A stretch of DNA of 64,000 nt from Pseudomonas khavaziana. Its GTDB lineage: Bacteria > Pseudomonadota > Gammaproteobacteria > Pseudomonadales > Pseudomonadaceae. Position numbers and translations under genes: made by a program. The notes below the pieces were generated by a model. The model saw only the letters and a program-made list of their open reading frames with translations, did no database searches and had not been told where the DNA came from. Every line of letters begins with the position of its first letter. The first letter of the stretch is position 1. Below, piece by piece: positions 1 through 11,700 of the stretch. The stretch covers positions 124,001-188,000 of the forward strand of contig NZ_JAHSTT010000011.1 of the NCBI RefSeq assembly GCF_019145205.1, written 5' to 3'.

Positions 1-1058
1 GCCGGGCGCTCCAGGTAACCCCGGGCCACGCCCTCGCCGCCCAGGTACAACTCGCCTGCCACGCCGATGGGTTGCAGATTGAGTTGCGAATCCAGGACGT
101 AACCGCTGCGGTTGCCGAGCAAGGTGCCGATGGGTGCGTAGACGGCGCCGCATGGGTCGCCCTTGCGCGCTTTCCACAGCAACGGCGTAACCACGGTTTC
201 GGTAGGGCCGTAGCCGTTGAACAGGTACTTGGGTTTCAGCGCGCGCCAAGCCAGGTCATAGCTGGCTTGAGCGACAGCATCACCGCCGAAGCAATACACC
301 CGCACCGCCGGTGGGTTGCCGTCACGCTCGGCATGTTCGGCCAACTGTTGCAGGTACACCGGCGGGAATACCGCCATGGTCACGTTATGGCGGTGCATCT
401 GCTCATAGGTGTATTCGGGCAACCACAGGCTGTCATCACGGATCAACACGCTGGCGCCGTTGATCAACGGGTGCATCCAGCCTTCGTGGGAGCCGTCGAA
501 GGCGAACGACATAAAGTGCAGTTCGCAATCGGCCGGCGAGGTTTCATAGCGCTCGCCGGTGGCGATAATGTGCGCCACCAACGGCCCGTGAGACACCGCC
601 ACGCCCTTGGGCAGGCCGGTGGAGCCGGAGGTGTAGATCACGTAGGCGAGGTTGTCGCCATCGAGTGCCACGTCCGGTGCCGTGTCGCTGTAGCCAGACC
701 AGATGTGTACCTGATCCACCGCCAAGGCCTCCAGGCCCTCCTGGATCGGCAACCGGTGTTGCACCGCCGAGTGGGTCAGCAGCAACTTCGAGCGACTGTC
801 CTGCATCATGTACAGCAGGCGATCACGCGGGTACTCGATATCCAGCGGCACATACACGCCGCCGGCTTTCATCACCGCCAGGAATGCCACCATGATTTCG
901 GCACTGCGCGGCATGGCAATGGCCACGCGCACTTCCGGGCCGACGCCACGGGCAATCAGGGCATGAGCCAGACGGTTGGCCTGGTGGTCCAGTTCGGCGT
1001 AGCTCAGGGTTTGCGCGTCGAACTTCACCGCCACCGCCGTCGGGTTTTCCCGGGCGCG
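1..1058 (-). repeat. Near-identical A-domain segment, copy 1 (in pvdJ)
   Basis: This stretch matches 6529-7586 at a constant offset of 6528. By eye there are about 21 differences outside 696-792 (about 98% identity), while 696-792 itself is unrelated. It covers most of the second A domain of the partial synthetase, including all code residues. The left boundary is outside the window. Confidence 0.9.
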
Positions 1059-4000
1059 ATCGGCAAACAATTCGTGCACCCAGCGCTCGGCCGAGAAGCC
1101 GGAATCCGTGCGGTTCCAGAGTTGCAGGATCTGTCGTTGTTCGGCCGCGTCCAGCAAGCTCAACTGACTGAGCTGCTGCCGTGGGTTGGCAACCATCCCC
1201 TGCAGCAGGTTCTGCCAGTGACGCGCCATGCGTTGCACGGTGCCGGCTTCGAACAGGTCCTGGGCATAACCCAGGGTGGCCCATATGCCTTCGGTGGACT
1301 CCTGGATATCCAGGTCCAGATCGAAGTGCGCGGTCTTGCTTTCCCACTCCAGCCCTTCTACCCGCAACATCGGCAGTTGGTGCTGGACCTGGGCTTGGCC
1401 GATGTCGGTCTGATGGTTGAACATCACCTGGAACAACGGGTTGTGGCTCAGGCTGCGTTCGGGTTGCAGGGCTTCTACCAGCTGTTCGAACGGCAAATCC
1501 TGATGGGCCTGGGCCTCCAGCGCGCGCTGCCGGGTGTGCTGCAACAACTGCTCGACACTCATCTGCCCATGCACATCCGCCTTGAGCACCTGGGTGTTGA
1601 CGAAGAAGCCGATCAGGCGCTCGGTCTCGCTGCGGTTGCGGTTGGCAATCGGCACACCGACGCGTATTTCTTCCTGGCCGCTGTAGCGATGTAACAGGGT
1701 CTGGAACGATGCCAGCAGCAACATGAACAGGGTCACGCCCTGTTGCTGGGCCAGGGCCTTGAGACCCAGGGTCAGTTCGGGCGCCAGCTCGAAGGCCAGG
1801 CGCGCACCACGGTGGCTTTGCACTGCCGGGCGCTGGTGGTCGAGCGGCAGCTCCAGCACGCTCTGCTCACCACCCAACAGCTCACGCCAGTACGCCAGCT
1901 GACGTTGCTTCTCGCCAGCGTCCATCCAGTTACGCTGCCATACGGCATAGTCCGCGTACTGGATCGGCAGCACCGGCAAGTGCACGTCCTGGCCTTGGCT
2001 GTAACCTGCATACAACTGCACCAGTTCCTCGACCACTAACTGCATCGACCAGCCGTCGGAGATGATGTGATGCTGCACCAGCACCAGTACATGCTCGTCG
2101 GCGGCCAGGCGCAGCAACGTTACGCGCAGCAACGGGCCTTCTTGCAAGTCGAACGGCTGGGCAATCAACGCTTCCACCCGGGCCTGGAGCTGGGCCTCAT
2201 CGACATCGGCCCGGATGATGGGTAAGGACACCCGCGGCTCAATTACTTGCACAGCACCGTCGTGTTCCTGGCGGATATGGGTGCGCAGGCTTTCATGGCG
2301 CGCCAGCAAGCTATCGAAACTGCGTTGCAGTGCAGCCAGGTCCAACTGCCCTTTCAAGCGTAATGCGCTGGGGATGTGATACGCCGCGCTGTGGGGCTCC
2401 AGTTGCCACAGAAACCATTGGCGCTCCTGGGCATAAGACAGCGGCAAGGGCTGCTCGCGGCCCGCCGGCAGCAGAGGTGGCGCCGTCGGCATCGGGCTGT
2501 CCTGGGCCTGCAAGGCGGCGACAAATGCCTCCAGGCGTGGGTGTTCGAACACAGCCTTGAGCGGCACTTCCAGGCTCAGGGTCTGGCGAATCCGCGATAC
2601 CACCTGCATGGCCAGCAGCGAATGCCCGCCCAATTCGAAGAAGTGTTGGTTCAGGCCCACGCGCTCGGTGCCCAGAATATCCGCCCAGATCGCTGCCACC
2701 TGTTGTTGCAGCGGTGTGACCGGCGCCAGCCAGTCCTGCTGTGCTGCGCTGGCAGTGGGCTTGGGCAGCGCCTGGCGGTCCAGCTTGCCGTTGGGGTTCA
2801 AAGGCATGCGGTCGAGGAAGATCAGATGCGCTGGCACCATGTAGTCCGGCAGGTGTTTGCGCAGGGTGGCCAACAGCTGTTCGCCAGTCTCGGCACGCTC
2901 GGTTTCCGATAGCGTCTGCGCAGGCACCAGGTAGGCCAGCAGTTGGTTGTCGGCGGCCAGCAACAGGGCTTCACGCACGCTGTCCTGGGCCAGCAGTACG
3001 GTTTCGATCTCACCCAGTTCAATGCGAAAACCGCGGATCTTGACCTGGTGATCGACCCGCCCGACATACTCCACCACGCCATCGGCGCGATAACGCGCCA
3101 AGTCGCCGGTGCGATACAGGCGCTCGCCTGCTGTGCCGAATGGATCAGCAACAAAGCGTTCGGCAGTCAGGCCCGGCCGCTGCAAATAAGCGCGGGCCAA
3201 GCCGCTGGCGCTGGCGATATAGAGTTCGCCGACGGCGCCCAGCGGCAGCAGGTTCAAGTCGCGGTCCAGCACATACAAGCCACGCCCTGGCAGCGCCCGG
3301 CCAATCGGGCTGGCACCGGCGGCGCTGACGGCGCTCGCGTCAGTGCAGTCCAGCACACTCGAGACCACAGTGGCCTCGGTAGGCCCGTAGGTGTTGAGCA
3401 AGCGCACATGGCCAAGCCCGGCGCGCTGCCACAGGAGTGGGCCATCCAACGGCATGGCTTCGCCGCCGATATGGATTTGACGCAGGTCGCCATAAGACCT
3501 CGAACCTGCTGCCAGGCAATCTTGCAGGAACAGCTTCCAGTAGGCCGTGGGCAAGTCGGCCAGGGTAATGCCCTGGGCGATGATCTGCCGGTACAGCTCG
3601 TCACCGTCCCACAGTTGCGGGCCACGCAGCACCACGGTGGCACCGAGGGTCAGCGCCGGATACAGCTGCTCGACGAAACCGTCGAAGTTCAGGGTTGCGA
3701 ACTGCAACACCCGGTCTTGCTCAACCAGCTGTGAGTAGTCCGCCGCAATACCAACGAACTCACTCAATGCGCCATGGCTGATGGCAACCCCTTTGGGCTT
3801 GCCGGTGGAGCCGGAAGTGTAGATCACATAGGCCAGGCCCTGGGGCTCGACATCAGCCGATAGATTGTCCTCGGCACACAGCGACAATTGCGTGTGGGCC
3901 AGGTCGATATCCACGGCCTGCAAATGGGCCGGTAGCGGCAGACGCCCGCGCAGGTGGGACTGGGTCAGCACCAGGCCCACGCGGCTGTCCTCAAGCATAT

Positions 4001-5780
4001 GCACCAGGCGTTCGCGCGGGTACTCAGGGTCCAGCGGCACATAGGCCGCCCCCGTCTTGAGCACCGCCAGCAAGCTGACCACCATGGCAAAGGAGCGCTC
4101 CACGGCGATCCCCACCAACCCTTGCGGGCCTACGCCCTGGGCTAGCAGGTAATGGGCCAGGCGGTTGGCCTGACGGTTCAGTTCGCCATAGCTGAGGGCC
4201 TGGTCATCCAGGGCCAGGGCTTGGCGTTCCGGCTGCCGGTCAGCCTGAGCTTCGAACAGCCGGTGCACGGCGTGCAGGGTAGCGGCGCAAGCCGGGGCAT
4301 TCCAATCCTGGAGCATCACCTGTTGCTCCACGGCGCCCAGCATCGGCAGCTCGCAGAGACAGCTGCGCGGTGCGCTGACCACCGCCTGTAACAGGTGCTG
4401 CCAGTGCTGCGCCAAGCGCTCGATGGTGGCGGCGTCGAGCAAGTCAGTGGCGTAAGTCAGCGCGGCCCAGAGCCCTTCGGCGGATTCATGGGTGTCCAGG
4501 CTCAGGTCGAAATGGGTGGTCTGGCTGTCCCAATTCAGCTCTACCACGCGCAGGCCCGGCAATTGCTGGCCTTCGCGGCCGCCCTGGGCGTCGGTCTGGT
4601 GGTTGAACATCACCTGGAACAGCGGGTTGTGGCTCAAGCTGCGTTCGGGCTGCAACGCCACCACCAGTTGCTCGAACGGCAGGTCCTGGTGCGCCTGGGC
4701 CTCCAGCGCGCGGCGCTTGGTCTGTTGCAGCAGTTGGGCAAAGCTCATCTGCCCGTCGAGGTCAGCCTTGAGCACCTGGGTATTGACGAAGAAGCCGATC
4801 AGTCGCTCGGTTTCGACGCGGTTACGGTTGGCATTTGGCACGCCAATGCGAATATCCGATTGCCCGCTGTAGCGATACAACAAGACTTGGAACGACGCCA
4901 GCAACAGCATGAACACCGTCACGCCCTCTTGCTGCGCCAGACGCTTGAGGCCGGCCACCAGCGCCGGTTGCAGATGCACCTGCAAGCTTGCCCCGCGATG
5001 GCTTTGTTGCGCCGGGCGCGGACGGTCGAGTGGCAGTTCCAGCACCGGCTGCTCGCCGCCCAGCAGGGCCTGCCAATACGCCAGCTGGCGCGCCTGCTCT
5101 CCGGCTTCCATCCACCCGCGCTGCCACAGGGCATAGTCGGCGTACTGGATCGGCAGCTCAGGCAGTTGCAAATCATGGCCCTGACTGTGAGCGGCATAGA
5201 ACTGCACCAACTCTTCGACCATCACCTGCATCGACCAACCGTCGGAGACGATGTGGTGCTGCACCATCACCAGCACATGTTCATCATCGGCCAGTTGCAA
5301 CAGGCTGACGCGCAACAGCGGCGCCTGGTGCAAATCGAACGGTCGTGCGACCTCGGCTTCCACCCGCGCCATCAACTGCGTCTCGTCGATGCGCGCCTGC
5401 TCGATCTGCACATGAGCCCGGGGCTTTACTGCCTGCCATAAGCGTTCGCCGTCCTCGACCAATTGCGTGCGCAAGCTTTCATGCCGGGCCAGCAGGCTGT
5501 CGAAACTGCGCTGCAACGCCGCCAGATCCAGGCGGCCGTGCAGGCGCAGGGCACCGGGGATGTGGTAAGCGGTGCTGTCCTTGTCCAGTTGCCAGAGAAA
5601 CCACTGGCGTTCCTGGGCGTAGGACAGCGTCGGGGTGTCGCTGTCGTGACGGGTGGGGGCAATCGGCAGTTGAGCGAAACTCATGCCCCGGCTTTGCAGA
5701 CGCTGGTAAAACTGCTGGCGCTGCTCCAGAGGCAAGCGAAGAAAGCGCGACACCAAGTCGATATTAGGGTTGGAAAGCAT
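1..5780 (-). CDS. pvdJ: Pyoverdine side-chain NRPS, PvdJ type (partial, 3' end outside window)
   Basis: Second synthetase of the pyoverdine peptide. About 1926 residues are visible from the ATG at 5780, and the gene continues past base 1. Order seen: C domain (about residues 40-480, HHIVSDG), A domain (about 500-1000), T domain (about 1020-1090, GGHSLL), second C (about 1105-1540, HHIISDG), second A cut at the edge. I read the binding-pocket code of the first A as DGEDHGTVVK (lysine type, same as module 2 of the upstream gene). The second reads DGEVCGGVTK (basic residue, same as module 4 upstream). The start lies 3 nt beyond the stop of the upstream synthetase, so the two are surely co-transcribed and translationally coupled. 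The C-terminus, and any Ser or Thr module and thioesterase, lie outside. Assignment to PvdJ rests on module content and position; orthologous synthetases are named differently between strains. Confidence 0.8.
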   Translation of the reverse strand, partial: MLSNPNIDLVSRFLRLPLEQRQQFYQRLQSRGMSFAQLPIAPTRHDSDTPTLSYAQERQWFLWQLDKDSTAYHIPGALRLHGRLDLAALQRSFDSLLARHESLRTQLVEDGERLWQAVKPRAHVQIEQARIDETQLMARVEAEVARPFDLHQAPLLRVSLLQLADDEHVLVMVQHHIVSDGWSMQVMVEELVQFYAAHSQGHDLQLPELPIQYADYALWQRGWMEAGEQARQLAYWQALLGGEQPVLELPLDRPRPAQQSHRGASLQVHLQPALVAGLKRLAQQEGVTVFMLLLASFQVLLYRYSGQSDIRIGVPNANRNRVETERLIGFFVNTQVLKADLDGQMSFAQLLQQTKRRALEAQAHQDLPFEQLVVALQPERSLSHNPLFQVMFNHQTDAQGGREGQQLPGLRVVELNWDSQTTHFDLSLDTHESAEGLWAALTYATDLLDAATIERLAQHWQHLLQAVVSAPRSCLCELPMLGAVEQQVMLQDWNAPACAATLHAVHRLFEAQADRQPERQALALDDQALSYGELNRQANRLAHYLLAQGVGPQGLVGIAVERSFAMVVSLLAVLKTGAAYVPLDPEYPRERLVHMLEDSRVGLVLTQSHLRGRLPLPAHLQAVDIDLAHTQLSLCAEDNLSADVEPQGLAYVIYTSGSTGKPKGVAISHGALSEFVGIAADYSQLVEQDRVLQFATLNFDGFVEQLYPALTLGATVVLRGPQLWDGDELYRQIIAQGITLADLPTAYWKLFLQDCLAAGSRSYGDLRQIHIGGEAMPLDGPLLWQRAGLGHVRLLNTYGPTEATVVSSVLDCTDASAVSAAGASPIGRALPGRGLYVLDRDLNLLPLGAVGELYIASASGLARAYLQRPGLTAERFVADPFGTAGERLYRTGDLARYRADGVVEYVGRVDHQVKIRGFRIELGEIETVLLAQDSVREALLLAADNQLLAYLVPAQTLSETERAETGEQLLATLRKHLPDYMVPAHLIFLDRMPLNPNGKLDRQALPKPTASAAQQDWLAPVTPLQQQVAAIWADILGTERVGLNQHFFELGGHSLLAMQVVSRIRQTLSLEVPLKAVFEHPRLEAFVAALQAQDSPMPTAPPLLPAGREQPLPLSYAQERQWFLWQLEPHSAAYHIPSALRLKGQLDLAALQRSFDSLLARHESLRTHIRQEHDGAVQVIEPRVSLPIIRADVDEAQLQARVEALIAQPFDLQEGPLLRVTLLRLAADEHVLVLVQHHIISDGWSMQLVVEELVQLYAGYSQGQDVHLPVLPIQYADYAVWQRNWMDAGEKQRQLAYWRELLGGEQSVLELPLDHQRPAVQSHRGARLAFELAPELTLGLKALAQQQGVTLFMLLLASFQTLLHRYSGQEEIRVGVPIANRNRSETERLIGFFVNTQVLKADVHGQMSVEQLLQHTRQRALEAQAHQDLPFEQLVEALQPERSLSHNPLFQVMFNHQTDIGQAQVQHQLPMLRVEGLEWESKTAHFDLDLDIQESTEGIWATLGYAQDLFEAGTVQRMARHWQNLLQGMVANPRQQLSQLSLLDAAEQRQILQLWNRTDSGFSAERWVHELFADRARENPTAVAVKFDAQTLSYAELDHQANRLAHALIARGVGPEVRVAIAMPRSAEIMVAFLAVMKAGGVYVPLDIEYPRDRLLYMMQDSRSKLLLTHSAVQHRLPIQEGLEALAVDQVHIWSGYSDTAPDVALDGDNLAYVIYTSGSTGLPKGVAVSHGPLVAHIIATGERYETSPADCELHFMSFAFDGSHEGWMHPLINGASVLIRDDSLWLPEYTYEQMHRHNVTMAVFPPVYLQQLAEHAERDGNPPAVRVYCFGGDAVAQASYDLAWRALKPKYLFNGYGPTETVVTPLLWKARKGDPCGAVYAPIGTLLGNRSGYVLDSQLNLQPIGVAGELYLGGEGVARGYLERP

Positions 5781-5783
5781 GGT

Positions 5784-8700
5784 TCAAATCGCCTCAAGTT
5801 CGCTCAAAAAGTCACGCAGGTCATCAAAATCTTCCACGCTGCCGGCGCGCAAAGCGGCGGCGGCCTGCACGTAGGCACGCAGTGATTCGGTCTGGAACAG
5901 TTCCATCAGCGGCACATCCAGGCCCAACTCGGCCTGCACCCGCGAGGTGATCTGGATCGCCAGCAAAGAATGGCCGCCAACTTCGAAGAAGTTGTCGTTC
6001 AGGCCCACTTGCGGCAGATGCAGGATGTCGGCCCAGATGGCGGCGATCTGCTGCTCCAGTTCGGTTTGCGGGGCCACGTACTGCTGTTGCATCTGGCTCG
6101 CATCCGGCAGCGGCAAGCCCTTGCGGTCGAGCTTGCCGTTGGGGGTCAGCGGCATCTGCGCCAGGAACACAAAGTGGCTGGGCACCATGTAGTCCGGCAG
6201 GTCGGCTTTCAGGGCACGGCGCAGGGCATCACGGAACTCGGCCTGGTCGGCCAGGCTGGCGTCGGCCGGCACTACGTAGGCCACCAGCTGCTTGCCGGTG
6301 GGACCCTCCTGAGCCACTACCACGGTTTCACCGACGCTGGCCTGCTCGCGCAAACGCGCTTCGATTTCACCCAGCTCGATACGGAAACCCCGAATCTTCA
6401 CCTGATGGTCGACACGCCCCAGGTAGTCCACCACCCCATCCGGACGCCCACGGGTCAGGTCGCCACTGCGGTACACGCGGCTGCCGGGCTTGCCGAACGG
6501 GTCCGGCACGAAACGCTCGGCGGTCAGTGCCGGGCGCTCCAGGTAACCCCGGGCCACGCCCTCGCCGCCCAGGTACAACTCGCCTGCCACGCCGATGGGT
6601 TGCAGATTGAGTTGCGAATCCAGGACGTAACCGCTGCGGTTGCCGAGCAAGGTGCCGATGGGTGCGTAGACTGCACCGCATGGGTCGCCCTTGCGCGCTT
6701 TCCACAGCAACGGCGTAACCACGGTTTCGGTAGGGCCGTAGCCGTTGAACAGGTACTTGGGTTTCAGCGCGCGCCAAGCCAGGTCATAGCTGGCTTGAGC
6801 GACGGCATCACCGCCGAAGCAATACACCCGCACCGCCGGTGGGTTGCCGTCACGCTCGGCATGTTCGGCCAACTGTTGCAGGTACACCGGTGGGAACACC
6901 GCCATGGTCACGTTGTGACGGTGCATCTGCTCATAGGTGTACTCCGGCAACCATAGGCTGTCGTCGCGGATCAACACGCTGGCGCCGTTGATCAACGGGT
7001 GCATCCAGCCTTCGTGGGAGCCGTCGAAGGCGAACGACATAAAGTGCAGTTCGCAATCAGCCGGCGAGGTTTCATAGCGCTCGCCGGTGGCGATGATATG
7101 CGCCACCAACGGTCCATGGGACACCGCCACGCCCTTGGGCAAGCCGGTGGAGCCGGAGGTGTAGATCACGTAGGCGAGGTTGTCGCCATCGAGTGCCACG
7201 TCCGGTGCCGTGTCGCTGTAGCCGCACCACTCTTCGCGGCGATCGATTGCCAGGGTAGTCAGCCCCTCGGGGATCGGCAGTTGCTGCAATGCATGGCTGT
7301 GGGTCAGCAGCAGTTGCGCACGACTGTCCTGCATCATGTACAGCAAGCGATCACGCGGGTACTCGATATCCAGCGGCACATACACGCCGCCGGCTTTCAT
7401 CACCGCCAGGAATGCCACCATGATTTCGGCACTGCGCGGCATGGCAATGGCCACGCGCACTTCCGGGCCGACGCCACGGGCAATCAGGGCATGAGCCAGA
7501 CGGTTGGCCTGGTGGTCCAGTTCGGCGTAGCTCAGGGTTTGCGCGTCGAACTTCACCGCCATCGCCGTCGGGTTTTCCCGGGCGCGGTCAGCCACCAACT
7601 CGTGAACAAGACGCTCGGCGCAGAAGCCGGCGTCGGTCTGGTTCCACAGCTCCAGGATGTGCTGTTGCTCATCCTGGCCCAGCAGGTTCAATTGGCTGAT
7701 GGGCTTTTGTTGATCAGCAACCATCGCCCGCAACAGGTTCTGCCAATGCCCGGCCATGCGCTCGATGGTCGCCGCAGCGAACAGGTCGGTGGCGTAGCTC
7801 AGGGAAGCGCGCAGTGCCATCGGGCTTTCTTCCACATCCAGCGCCAGGTCGAACTGGGCCACGCCCTCATCCGAATTCAACACTTCGATGTGCAGGTCAG
7901 TGAGCAGGCGCAGGTGGCTGTCGGCAGTGCTCACACGGTGGTTGAACAACACCTGGAACAATGGGCTCAAGCTCAAGCTGCGTTCCGGTTGCAACACCTG
8001 TACCAGCTGCTCGAACGGCAGGTCCTGATGGGCCTGGGCCTCCAGAGAACGCTGGAGCACTTGGCGCAATAACTGCTCCACGCTCATCTGCCCGTGAATA
8101 TCGGCCTTGAGCACTTGGGTGTTGACGAAGAAGCCAATCAAGCCCTCGGTTTCGAGGCGGTTGCGGTTGGCAATCGGCACGCCGACACGCACATCTTCCT
8201 GGCCGCTGTAGCGATGTAACAATGCCTGGTAAGACGCCAGCAGCACCATCGGCAGCGTCACACCAGAGGTGCGTGCCAGGCTGCGCAAGCCGTCCAACAG
8301 CTCGGGCGCCAGCTCGACGCCCAGGCGTGCGCCGCGATGGCTTGGTTGTGCCGGGCGCTGGTGGTCGAACGGCAACTCCAGCACCGGTTGCTCACCGCCC
8401 AGTTGCCCACGCCAGTAGGCCAATTGACGCGCCTGCTCACCCGCCGCCATCCAGTCGCGCTGCCACACGGCATAGTCGGCGTACTGGATCGGCAGCGCCG
8501 GCAGGCTTGGGGTTTGGCCCTGGCTGAAGCCGGCATACAACTGCACCAGCTCCTCGACCATCCGTTGCATCGACCAGCCATCGGAGACGATGTGGTGCTG
8601 CACCAGCACCAACACATGGTCGTCCTCGGCCAGACGCAACAACTTGACCCGCAGCAGCGGCCCGCGCAGTAGATCGAACGGGCGTGCGACCACCTGCGCA

Positions 8701-11700
8701 ACCCGCGCCTTGAGGCCGGCGTAATCGCTGTCGACCCGCTCGATATCGATACGGCCCTGGGCTTCAATGACCTGCACCGCGCCGCTGGCGTCCTGGCGCA
8801 CATGCGTGCGCAGGCTTTCATGGCGTGCCAGCAAACTGTCGAAGCTGCGTTGCAGCGCCGCCTGGTCCAGCGGGCCCTGCAAGCGCAAGGCGCTGGGGAT
8901 GTGGTACGCGGCGCTGGTGGGGTCCAGTTGCCAGAGAAACCACTGGCGCTCCTGGGCGTAGGAGAGCGGCAAAGGCTGCGTGCGGTCGGCCTTGAGCAAC
9001 GCCGGCGCAGTAACGCCCTCCTCGCCCAGGGCTCGCACGAAATCTCCCAGCAGCGGTTGTTCGAACAAGGTCTTGAGCGCGACTTCCAGCGCCAGGGCCT
9101 GGCGAATCCGCGACACCACTCGTGTTGCCAATAATGAATGCCCGCCGAGCTCGAAGAAGTGATCGTCGAGGCCGACCTGCGGCACCTCCAAGACCTCGGC
9201 CCAGATCGCCGCCACCTGCTGTTCACGCGGGGTGACCGGCGCGACATGGCCTTTGAGCAACAAGCCGGCATCCGGCTTGGGCAGAGCCTTGCGGTCGAGC
9301 TTGCCATTGGGAGTCAGTGGCAGGCTGTCAAGGAACATTAATTGCGCTGGCACCATATAGTCGGGCAGACGCTCGCGCAGCGCGGCTTTGTACACCTGCT
9401 GCTCCTGAGGCGCAGTGCTGACCAGGTAAGCGATCAGACGGTCGTTGTCGGCCAGCACCACAGCTTCGCGTACGCCTTCGTGCTCACGCAGGCAGGCTTC
9501 AATTTCACCCAATTCGATACGGAAACCGCGGACTTTGACCTGATGGTCGACCCGGCCGATGTACTCCACCACACCGTCGGCGCGGTAGCGCGCCAGGTCG
9601 CCGGTGCGATACAAGCGTTCGCCGGGTGCGCCAAACGGGTTGGGCACAAAGCGTTCAGCCGTCAGCGCCGCTTGCCCGTGGTAACCTCGCGCCAGGCCGA
9701 CGCCGCCGATCAGCAGCTCACCGGCTGCGCCTTGCGGGCATGGGGTGAGGCCGGCATTGAGGATGAACAAGCCGGTATTGGCGATAGGTCGTCCGACAAA
9801 AGGCTGCGCCTCGTGCAGACGGTGCGCCGCTGACCAAATGGTGGTTTCCGTCGGGCCATAGAGGTTCCACAAAGAGCCTTGCAGGTCGAGCATGCGCTGG
9901 GCCAGATCGGTCGGCAGCGCTTCACCACCGCACAGGCACGCAACGCCGCGCAGCACCTGCGCACGCGGGCTGTCGAGCAACATGCGCCAGGTCGATGGCG
10001 TGGCTTGCAGTACGCTGGCCGCTTGGCGCTGAGCCAGGTCGAGGATCGCTTCCGGGTCGAGGGCCAGTTCCTGGGCGCTCAGCAATACCGTGGCCCCCAC
10101 ACTCAGCGGCACGTACAGCTCCAGGGCGAAGATGTCGAACGAGAACGTAGTAAGCGACAACAGCCGTGCATCCCGGCCGATGTCCAGGGTGCCGGCCATG
10201 CCGCTGGTAAAACTGCACAGCGCCTGGTGGCGCACCATCACGCCCTTGGGCTTGCCGGTGGAGCCGGAGGTGTAGATCACGTAGGCCAGATGTTCCGGGG
10301 TGACGGCGACCTGCGGGTTATGCTCTTCAGTGCAAGCATCCTCCACCAGCAGCACCTGCAAGCCTTGCGGCTGCGCCAGGCGCCCCTGCAGGTGTGGCTG
10401 GGTCAACAACACCCGGGCGCAGCTGTCTTCGAGCATGAACGCCAGGCGCTCTGCCGGAAATTGCGGGTCGAGCGGCACATAGGCACCACCGGCCTTGAGC
10501 GTCGCGAGCAGGCCGACGACCATGTCCAGGGAGCGCTCCACATGCACCGCTACCAGCACGTCCGGGCCGACGCCCATGGCGATCAAGTGATGGGCCAGGC
10601 GATTGGCCCGAAGGTTGAGTTCGCCGTAACTGAGGCGCTCGTCGTTGAAGTGCAGCGCGATGGCGTCGGGTTGCGCCAGGACCTGCGCCTCGAACAGCTG
10701 ATGTACACAGCGCTCCCGCGGGTAAACGGTGCCACTGCGGTTCCAGTCGTACACCATCTGTTGCCATTGCGGTGCGCTGAGCATCGCCAGTTCGTCTACC
10801 GCCTGGGCGGCATCGTGCAGCACTGCGCGCAGCAGGTTTTGCCAATGCTCGGCCAGGCGCTCCACGGTTGCGGCTTCGAACAGATCGGTGGCGTAGGTCA
10901 ACGAGGCCCAAAGGCCGTCCGCTGATTCTTCGGTTTCCAGATTCAGCTCAAATTGCGTGCTGTGCCCGGCCCAGTCCACCGGCTGCAAGGCCAGGCCGGG
11001 CAATTGCACCGGGCCCGAACGCAAGTTGTCTTGATGGTTGAACATCACCTGGAATAGCGGGTTATGGCTCAGGCTGCGCTCCGGCTGCAACACTTGCACC
11101 AACTGCTCGAACGGCAGGTCCTGATGGGCCTGGGCCTCCAAGGCGCGCTGCTTGACCTGGGCCAGCAACTGCTCGAAAGGCATCTGCCCATTCAGGTCGG
11201 CCTGCAGCACTTGGGTGTTGACGAAAAAGCCCACCAGCCGCTCGGTTTCGAGGCGGTTGCGGTTGGCAATCGGCACGCCGACACGGATCCGCGACTGGCC
11301 ACTGTAGCGGTGCAGCACGGCCTGGAACGACGCCAGCAGGAGCATGAACAGCGTCACGTCCTGCCGTTGGGCCAAGGCCTTCAGCTCAGTCAGCAGCACG
11401 CGGTCCAGATGGATCTGCCAGCGTGCGCCGCGATGGCTTTGCACCGACGGGCGCGGGTGGTCCAGGGGCAGTTCAAGCAGTGGATGTTCGTCGCCCAGGC
11501 GCGCGCACCAGTAATCGAGTTGGCGCTGTTTCTCCCCTGCTGCCATCCAGTCGCGCTGCCACTGGGCATAGTCAGCGTACTGGATCGGCAATGCCGGCAA
11601 GCCAGCGCCGCCTTGGTAAAGTGCCAACAGCTCGTCGATCATCACCTGCATCGACCAGCCGTCAGAGATGATGTGGTGTTGGGTGATGACCAGCACATGG

